64,000 nt of DNA, taken from NCBI RefSeq assembly GCF_003353055.1, contig NZ_QKWJ01000001.1, positions 312,235 to 376,234 of the forward strand, given 5' to 3'. This stretch comes from Cupriavidus lacunae. Lineage in GTDB: Bacteria; Pseudomonadota; Gammaproteobacteria; Burkholderiales; Burkholderiaceae. This document shows, one piece after another, positions 58,391 to 64,000 of the stretch (the first letter of the stretch is position 1; every line of letters starts with the position of its first letter). A program made the translations under genes and the position numbers. The notes under the pieces were generated by a model. The model made no database searches and had not been told where the DNA came from. It was given only the letters and a program-made list of their open reading frames with translations.

Positions 58391-58396
58391 TATAAT
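58391..58396 (+). promoter_or_regulatory. -10 box immediately upstream of mutL
   Basis: TATAAT ends 6 nt before the mutL ATG (58403), with a weak -35 CCGACT (58368-58373) at 17-nt spacing. Transcription would start at or next to the A of the ATG, giving a leaderless mRNA. Confidence 0.5.
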
Positions 58397-58402
58397 CGCC
58401 GG

Positions 58403-60391
58403 ATGCCTGCCTCCGCCTCCAGCACCGCCCTGCGCACCACCCAGCAGCCGCGCCCGATCCGGCCGCTGCCGGACCAGCTCATCAGCCAGATCGCCGCCGG
58501 CGAAGTGGTGGAACGCCCGGCCTCGGTGGTCAAGGAACTGCTGGAGAACGCACTCGACGCCGGTGCCACGCAGCTCGGCATCCGGCTGGAGGAAGGCGGC
58601 GTGCGGCGCATCGTCATCACCGACAACGGCTGCGGCATCCCTGCGCCGGAACTGCCGGTCGCGCTGATGCGCCACGCCACCAGCAAGATCGCCTCGCTCG
58701 ACGAACTGGAATCGGTGCTGACACTGGGCTTCCGCGGCGAGGCCCTGGCCTCGATCGCCTCCGTCTCCCAGTTGTCCCTGACCAGCCGCACCGCGGCCGA
58801 TGCCCATGCCACGCAGGTCAGCGCCGATACCGGCACGGTGCAGCCGGCCTCGGGCGGGGTCGGCACCACCGTCGACGTGCAGCACCTCTACTTCAACACG
58901 CCAGCGCGCAGAAAGTTCCTCAAGACGGAGCAGACCGAACTGGGACACTGCCTGGAGATGGTCCGGCGCGTGGCGCTGGCACGGCCCGACGTAACGATCT
59001 CGGTCCACCACAACGGCAAGCCGCTGGAGCACTGGAATGCCGGCGACGTGGCCACCCGCACCGCCCAGGTGCTGGGCAACGACTTTGCCCAGGCCCGGCT
59101 GGCGCTGGACGAGCAGGCCGATACCCTGAGCCTGTACGGCTTTGCCGGGCTGCCCACCGCCTCGCGCGGGCGGCCGGACCAACAGTACTTCTTCGTCAAT
59201 GGCCGCTTCGTGCGCGACAAGCTGCTCAACCACGCCGTGCGCAGCGCCTACCAGGACGTCCTGCACGGCGACCGCTTCCCGTCGTACGTGCTGTGCCTGG
59301 ACCTGCCGCCGGAGATGGTCGACGTCAACGTGCACCCGTCGAAGATCGAAGTGCGCTTCCGCGAATCGCGCGCCATCCACCAGTTTGTCTACCATGCGGT
59401 GCAGCGCTGCCTGGCGCGCCAGGCCGGCGAAAACGGCGACAGCCTGCATACCGACGCCGACGGCGAAATCACGATGCGGCCTGGCGCGGTGACGCCAGCG
59501 GGCGGAGCGCGGCCGGGCCAGGGCGGCGGCAGCGGTGGTGGCCAATGGATCAACTATTCCGCGGCACGCCAGACCGAACTGGGTATCGCCCAGCCGCGCC
59601 AGGCCTACCTGGGCATGGTGCGCGAGGCGACGGCCCCGACGGCACGCCCCTACGGCGCGTTCCCCGGCACCCCGGCGCAACCGCCAGCCTGGCTGGCCGA
59701 TGCCCAGGCGGCGCGCGCCGACGACCCGCCCGGCCTGCTGGACCGGCTGCCGCCGGCGATGCGTCCTGAGTTTGCCGATGCTGGCGATCGTGCCGACGCG
59801 CCCGACGACCACCCGCTCGGCTACGCCATCGCCCAGCTGCACGGCATCTACGTGCTGGCACAGAACGCGCGCGGGCTGGTGCTGGTGGACATGCACGCCG
59901 CGCACGAGCGCATCCTGTACGAGCAGATCAAGGCCGGCCTGGACGCGCGCGACCTGGCCGTGCAGCCACTGCTGATTCCGGTCACGCTGCCCGCCAGCCC
60001 GGTCGAGATCGGCGTGGCCGAAGAACACCAGGAGACCCTGACGCTGCTGGGCTTCGATATCGCGCCGGTTTCGCCCACCACGCTGGCCGTGCGCGCGGTG
60101 CCGGCGCTGCTGCAGCAGGCCGATGCCGAGGCGCTGGCGCGCGACGTGCTGCGCGACCTGCATGCCTACGGCGGCTCGCGCGTGCTGGCCGAGCGCCGCA
60201 ATGAACTGCTGGCCACCCTCGCCTGCCACAGCGCGGTGCGCGCCAACCGCAAGCTCACGGTCGAGGAAATGAACGCGCTCCTGCGCCAGATGGAGCAGAC
60301 CGAGCGCGCCGACCAGTGCAACCACGGGCGCCCGACCTGGGTGCAACTGACCGTGACCGAGCTGGACCGGCTGTTCCTGCGCGGGCAATAA
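58403..60391 (+). CDS. mutL: DNA mismatch repair protein MutL
   Basis: 662 residues. GHKL ATPase motifs: [13 protein letters not shown] (E and N), [32 protein letters not shown]. The transducer domain has [14 protein letters not shown] low-complexity linker (about 375-460) precedes the C-terminal dimerisation domain with [15 protein letters not shown]. No endonuclease DQHAX2EX4E motif is seen, and the DMHAAHE version is present instead. The ATG at 58403 is chosen because the -10 box lies just before it. Confidence 0.96.
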   Translation: MPASASSTALRTTQQPRPIRPLPDQLISQIAAGEVVERPASVVKELLENALDAGATQLGIRLEEGGVRRIVITDNGCGIPAPELPVALMRHATSKIASLDELESVLTLGFRGEALASIASVSQLSLTSRTAADAHATQVSADTGTVQPASGGVGTTVDVQHLYFNTPARRKFLKTEQTELGHCLEMVRRVALARPDVTISVHHNGKPLEHWNAGDVATRTAQVLGNDFAQARLALDEQADTLSLYGFAGLPTASRGRPDQQYFFVNGRFVRDKLLNHAVRSAYQDVLHGDRFPSYVLCLDLPPEMVDVNVHPSKIEVRFRESRAIHQFVYHAVQRCLARQAGENGDSLHTDADGEITMRPGAVTPAGGARPGQGGGSGGGQWINYSAARQTELGIAQPRQAYLGMVREATAPTARPYGAFPGTPAQPPAWLADAQAARADDPPGLLDRLPPAMRPEFADAGDRADAPDDHPLGYAIAQLHGIYVLAQNARGLVLVDMHAAHERILYEQIKAGLDARDLAVQPLLIPVTLPASPVEIGVAEEHQETLTLLGFDIAPVSPTTLAVRAVPALLQQADAEALARDVLRDLHAYGGSRVLAERRNELLATLACHSAVRANRKLTVEEMNALLRQMEQTERADQCNHGRPTWVQLTVTELDRLFLRGQ

Positions 60392-60425
60392 GCGGCAAGC
60401 CCGCACCATTCATCCAAGGCTCCTG

Positions 60426-61394
60426 ATGTCCGCCGTACCCCACGATTCCGCCGCGCATCCGCCCGTGGTCTGCCTGCTCGGCCCCACCGCGTCGGGCAAG
60501 ACCGCTGCCGCGCTGGCGCTGGCGGCCGACGCGCCGGTGGAGATCATCAGCCTGGATTCGGCGCTGGTGTACCGCGAGATGGATATCGGCACCGCCAAGC
60601 CCACGCGCGAAGAACTGGCTGCCGCCCCGCACCACCTGATCGACATCATCGACCCGGCCGACAGCTACTCGGCCGCGCAGTTCGTTGCCGATGCCGAACG
60701 GCTGATCGTGCAGATCCGCGCGCGCGGCCATGTGCCACTGATTGTCGGCGGCACCATGCTGTACTACAAGGCGCTGACGCAAGGGCTCAACGACCTGCCC
60801 CAGGCCGACGCCACGCTGCGCGCCGAGCTGGACCAGCTTGCCGCCGAGCGCGGCTGGCCGGCGCTGCATGCGAGGCTGGCCGAGGTCGACCCGGTCACGG
60901 CGGCCCGGCTCGCGCCCAACGACGCGCAGCGCATCCAGCGCGCGCTGGAGATCCACCGCCTGTCCGGCCAGCCGATGTCGGCGCTGCTGGCGCGCCAGGC
61001 CGAGGGCCGCACCTTTGCCGGCGCGGCGGACCAGCGCTTCCGCGTGATCGCGCTGGAGCCGTCGGACCGGCTGGCGCTGCACGCGCGCATCGCGCAGCGC
61101 TATGACGCCATGCTGGCCAACGGCTTTATCGAGGAAGTCGAGCGGCTGCGCGCGCGCGGCGACCTGCATCCCGGCCTGCCGTCGATCCGCTGCGTCGGCT
61201 ACCGGCAGGTGTGGGAATACCTGGACGGCGAAGCCGATTTCGCCACCATGCGCGAACGCGGCGTTGCCGCGACGCGCCAACTTTGCAAGCGCCAGCTGAC
61301 CTGGCTGCGCAGCACGCCCGAGCGGCTGGTGGTGGATTGCCTGGCACCGGGCTATGTCGACCAGGTGCGCAAGCTGGCGGACTTCGGGCACTGA
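60426..61394 (+). CDS. miaA: tRNA dimethylallyltransferase MiaA
   Basis: 322 residues. P-loop [48 protein letters not shown] and [14 protein letters not shown]. Adds dimethylallyl to A37 of UNN-reading tRNAs. It lies 34 nt after mutL, the conserved mutL-miaA pair. Confidence 0.97.
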   Translation: MSAVPHDSAAHPPVVCLLGPTASGKTAAALALAADAPVEIISLDSALVYREMDIGTAKPTREELAAAPHHLIDIIDPADSYSAAQFVADAERLIVQIRARGHVPLIVGGTMLYYKALTQGLNDLPQADATLRAELDQLAAERGWPALHARLAEVDPVTAARLAPNDAQRIQRALEIHRLSGQPMSALLARQAEGRTFAGAADQRFRVIALEPSDRLALHARIAQRYDAMLANGFIEEVERLRARGDLHPGLPSIRCVGYRQVWEYLDGEADFATMRERGVAATRQLCKRQLTWLRSTPERLVVDCLAPGYVDQVRKLADFGH

Positions 61395-61475
61395 CCCGAT
61401 TGCATGCAAGTTCGCGCAACAAGTGACGGACAGGCGATAATTGCCGATCCAGTCCCTCGCACGCGAGCCTCACAC

Positions 61476-61976
61476 ATGTCCAAGCCCGCCTTCACGCTCC
61501 GCCCCGCCACCGCCGCCGACAGCGCGACACTGTTCAGCCTGATCCTGGCGCTGGCCGAGTACGAAAAGCTGACGCATATCGTCGAAGCCACGCCGCAGAA
61601 GATCCAGGATGCCCTGTTCGGCGCCACGCCGCATGCCGAGGCGGTGCTGGTCGAAGTCGATACTGGCAGCGGCCGGCAAGCCGTCGGCTTTGCCCTCTTC
61701 TTCCACAATTTCTCGACCTTCCTGGCCAGGACCGGGCTGTACCTGGAAGACCTGTATGTCGATCCGGCCTGGCGCGGCCACGGCCTGGGCAAGGCGCTGC
61801 TCAAGCATCTGGCGGCACTGGCGGTCGCGCGCGGCTGTGGACGCTTCGAATGGTCGGTGCTGGACTGGAACCAGCCGTCGATCGACTTCTACAAGGCCAT
61901 GGGCGCCGACGTGCTGCCCGACTGGCGCATCTGCCGCGTAACCGGCGCGGCGCTGGACAAGCTCGGCGCGCCATAA
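61476..61976 (+). CDS. GNAT family N-acetyltransferase
   Basis: 166 residues, GNAT fold: FTLRPATAADSATLFSLI, YLEDLYVDPAWRGHGLGKALLKHLA (acetyl-CoA loop) and WSVLDWNQPSIDFYKAMGA. It is closest in form to spermidine/diamine acetyltransferase-like proteins. Substrate unknown. ATG at 61476 taken; an in-frame ATG at 61404 lacks homology. Confidence 0.88.
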   Translation: MSKPAFTLRPATAADSATLFSLILALAEYEKLTHIVEATPQKIQDALFGATPHAEAVLVEVDTGSGRQAVGFALFFHNFSTFLARTGLYLEDLYVDPAWRGHGLGKALLKHLAALAVARGCGRFEWSVLDWNQPSIDFYKAMGADVLPDWRICRVTGAALDKLGAP

Positions 61977-62076
61977 ACCGGCAGCCGGTCCATCGCCGGT
62001 GTTATACACTTGATGGCAAGCCGCCATACAATAACGACACCGACTGTCTTTTTTCCGGACCGCCAAGCCAACCGCC

Positions 62077-62823
62077 ATGCCACGAACCAAAGCCGAACAA
62101 CCCGCCACGCCCGCCGCCGACGGTATCGCTGAGACCGACGCGGACAGCGCGCGCGGGTCATCGGTCGAGGAAATCGCCGACCGCATCCTGACCGCGATCT
62201 GGGAGCACCGGCTGCCGCCGGGCACCAAGCTGGTCGAGGAAAAGCTGGGTGGCGTATTTGGCGTGAGCCGCACCAAGGTGCGGCTGGCCTTCGCCAGGCT
62301 GGCGCACGAGGGCGTGCTGACGGTGCATCCCAACCGCGGCACTTTCGTCTCCAGCCCGAGCGTGGCCGAAGCGCGCCAGGTGCTGCATTCGCGCCACCTG
62401 CTGGAGCCCGCGCTGGTGCGCGACCTCGCCGGCGCGATCGGCGCCAAGGGGGTGCGCGCGCTGCGCGAGACCACGCGCCAGGAAGCGCAGGCGCGCGACA
62501 GCAACGACCGCCGCGCCATCATCCGGCTGTCGGGCGAGTTCCACTGCAAGCTGGCGGAAATGACCGGCAACCAGTACCTGGGCAAGTACATGCGCGAGCT
62601 GTGCTCGCTGACCTGCCTGATCATCGCGCTCTATGACGCTCCGGGCGTGCCGTCGTGCCCGCACCACGAGCACGACGATATCGTCGATGCGCTGGAAGCC
62701 GGCGACGGCGAGCGCGCCGCGCGGCTGATGGCCGAGCACCTCGGCCATGTCGAAAGCACGCTGCGGCTGGAGCTGCCGGCTGAAGAGAAGGTCGACCTGG
62801 AAGCGGTGTTCGCCGCGGTCTGA
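62077..62823 (+). CDS. GntR/FadR-type transcriptional regulator
   Basis: 248 residues. A winged helix (about 28-95) with LPPGTKLVEEKLGGVFGVSRTKVRLAFARLAHEG, then an all-helical FCD ligand domain (about 100-235) with FHCKLAEMTGN and HHEHDDIVDAL metal/ligand residues. Convergent with a racemase-fold gene and an amidase gene, so it may control them, though they are on the opposite strand. A GTTAT...ATAAC repeat (62001-62035) upstream is a weak operator candidate. Confidence 0.9.
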   Translation: MPRTKAEQPATPAADGIAETDADSARGSSVEEIADRILTAIWEHRLPPGTKLVEEKLGGVFGVSRTKVRLAFARLAHEGVLTVHPNRGTFVSSPSVAEARQVLHSRHLLEPALVRDLAGAIGAKGVRALRETTRQEAQARDSNDRRAIIRLSGEFHCKLAEMTGNQYLGKYMRELCSLTCLIIALYDAPGVPSCPHHEHDDIVDALEAGDGERAARLMAEHLGHVESTLRLELPAEEKVDLEAVFAAV

Positions 62824-62861
62824 GCCGCGGCGTTACCGTTGGGAAAGGACAGGGGCGCCGC

Positions 62862-63605
62862 TTAGCGGTGCTCGATGCGAGCGGCGAGCGCCGCGGGCAA
62901 GCCCAGCGTGGGCTTGGCGTCCGGGCGGCGGAACGTGCCCGCGGTGGCCTTGCGCGGCTGCAGCGCGACCAGCGCCTCGGCCTGCTTGACGGCGGCGGCC
63001 ATCTGGTCGACCACCGGCACCGCAATGCGGTCGCGCACGCGCGCGGCCAGGCCGGCCAGCGGCGCGCCGGCCAGGATCACCACGTCGGCCTCGTCCTCCA
63101 CCACGGCGCGGTTGGCCAGTTCCACCAGCACGGCTTCCTTCTCTTCCTGCACGTCCGAGACCGAGGCAAAGCTGCCATCGAGCATGCGGATGCCGGCCAG
63201 CCGGCCGCGCAGGCCGTGCATGTCCACGCACTCCTCATACCAGGGCCCGAGCGCCCGCGCAAAGGTGACGATGGCAAAGCGCCGGCCCAGCATGCAGGCC
63301 GACAGCATCGCCGCCTCGGCCATGCCCACCACCGGCAGGTCGAACAGCTCGCGCGCGCCCATCAGGCCGGGGTCGCCAAAGGCCGCGATGATGGCCGCGT
63401 CGAACTGGCCGTGATGTTCGGCCAGCATTTCCAGCGCGATGGCGCCGCCGATCTGCGCCTCGGCACGCGTGGCGATATACGGCACGCCGCGGCTGGCGGT
63501 CAGCGGCACCAGCTCGGTGCCGGGCGCGGCGGCTTCGGTGGCCGCGGCCATCAGGCGCGCGGTGATGCCTTCGCTGGTGTTGGGATTCAGAACTAGGATT
63601 CGCAT
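62862..63605 (-). CDS. Asp/Glu/hydantoin racemase-fold protein lacking both usual Cys
   Basis: 247 residues. MRILVLNPNTSEGITARL and AEAQIGGAIALEML match the hydantoin/allantoin racemase group. The two catalytic positions read AAFGDPGL and LAGAPLAG, where active homologues, as I recall them, carry Cys (ACFGDPGL and a GCAG-like loop). Remaining Cys (SACMLG, EECVDM) are elsewhere. It may be a degenerate racemase or a family member with another reaction, such as a decarboxylase or isomerase. It is 10 nt after the amidase gene. Confidence 0.85.
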   Translation of the reverse strand: MRILVLNPNTSEGITARLMAAATEAAAPGTELVPLTASRGVPYIATRAEAQIGGAIALEMLAEHHGQFDAAIIAAFGDPGLMGARELFDLPVVGMAEAAMLSACMLGRRFAIVTFARALGPWYEECVDMHGLRGRLAGIRMLDGSFASVSDVQEEKEAVLVELANRAVVEDEADVVILAGAPLAGLAARVRDRIAVPVVDQMAAAVKQAEALVALQPRKATAGTFRRPDAKPTLGLPAALAARIEHR

Positions 63606-63615
63606 ATCTGTTTTA

Positions 63616-64000
63616 TCAGGCAGGGTTTAGCAAGGACGCCAGCACACTTTCGGCCAGCTTCGCGGCCGCCAGCACGTTGCGGTCGGCGCCGCGCGGGCCG
63701 GCAATCTGCAGGCCCACAGGCAGGCCGTCGCGACCGCTGCCGCAGGGCACCGAGATCGCCGGCGCCAGCGCATGGTTGAAGAAGGGCGTGAACACCGCAT
63801 GGGCACGCGGTTCCACCGCCACGCCGCCGATCCGCTCCGGCCCCAGCCGGTCGTTGCGCCAGGCCACGCATGGCGTGGTCGGGCACAGCAGCAGGTCATA
63901 GCGGGTAAAGAACCCGGCCACAGCCAGCGCGATCTGGTGGCTGGCCTCGCGGGCGCGCGCCACCTCGGCACCGCTCCACGCCAGGCCGCGCGCGATCTGG
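63616..64000 (-). CDS. Amidase signature family protein (C-terminal part, cut by window edge)
   Basis: Open from the window end to the stop at 63616, about 127 residues. The C-terminal region of AS-family amidases is recognisable: RYDLLLCPTTPCVAW, then HALAPAISVPCGSGRDGLPVGLQIAGPRGADRNVLAAA. The Ser-Ser-Lys catalytic part is beyond the edge. With the racemase-fold gene 10 nt downstream it suggests a unit for breakdown of a ureide, hydantoin or amide. Confidence 0.9.
   Translation of the reverse strand, partial: QIARGLAWSGAEVARAREASHQIALAVAGFFTRYDLLLCPTTPCVAWRNDRLGPERIGGVAVEPRAHAVFTPFFNHALAPAISVPCGSGRDGLPVGLQIAGPRGADRNVLAAAKLAESVLASLLNPA

Overview
The window looks like chromosomal DNA of a Burkholderiales betaproteobacterium, most likely Cupriavidus (Ralstonia eutropha group). 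This rests on the very high GC, the protein sequences and the gene neighbourhoods (clpS-clpA, ileS-lspA-coaBC-dut, nadBCA, mutL-miaA, fkpB-ispH). No database was searched, so the genus is an inference. Nearly all of it is core genome. The accessory parts are two group II introns, a histidine-utilisation edge at the left and a ureide/amide-catabolism-like edge at the right.

Layout: 1-4.5 kb, end of a hut cluster (hutH partial, repressor gene hutC, a NitT/TauT-type ABC transporter) with three HutC-like operators. 4.5-8.1 kb, an epimerase, a ferredoxin-reductase and argD behind a probable attenuator. 8.2-13.4 kb, the branched-chain amino acid ABC transporter livK-HMGF. 13.8-16.7 kb, ispH-fkpB, radC, rpmB-rpmG. 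16.9-21.9 kb, NAD synthesis (nadB, nadC, nadA) and a fatty acid desaturase. 22.3-28.6 kb, a MscS channel, purN with an RsmB-like methyltransferase, and a response regulator facing a hybrid histidine kinase. 28.8-30.8 kb, group II intron 1 in the ribF promoter region. 30.8-38.3 kb, ribF-ileS-lspA-coaBC-LLM oxidoreductase-dut. 38.4-40.3 kb, a VOC protein and a Bug-type binding protein. 40.5-43.8 kb, clpA-clpS and a cold-shock gene. 44-50.9 kb, a PhnB-like protein, icd, a pseudouridine synthase, small exported proteins, a YajQ protein, murB, ppnP, argF. 50.97-53.76 kb, group II intron 2 upstream of argF. 54-64 kb, a DUF3579 protein, rpsT, murJ, a SirB1-like protein, dedA, mutL, miaA, a GNAT enzyme, a GntR regulator, a racemase-fold protein and a partial amidase.

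The most interesting signal is the placement of the two introns. They are related but clearly diverged, with different 5' regions. Each begins exactly 10 nt downstream of a -10 hexamer (TATAAT and TATGAT) and lies sense to the downstream gene (ribF and argF). The 19 nt before the two insertion points align without gaps (13 of 19 identical). Both introns therefore sit at the predicted transcription start of a housekeeping gene. Intron 1 also has only about 253 nt before its ORF, against about 992 nt in intron 2, so it probably lacks most of domain I and may not splice.

Regulatory features read from the sequence: HutC boxes, one exactly in the spacer of a strong promoter; intrinsic terminators in the leaders of both arginine genes (argD, argF), with short Arg-containing leader ORFs; an identical 12-bp palindrome TCTTATATAAGA upstream of icd and of the DUF3579 gene; a perfect palindrome at the predicted livK start site; and a mutL -10 box only 6 nt before the start codon, suggesting a leaderless mRNA.
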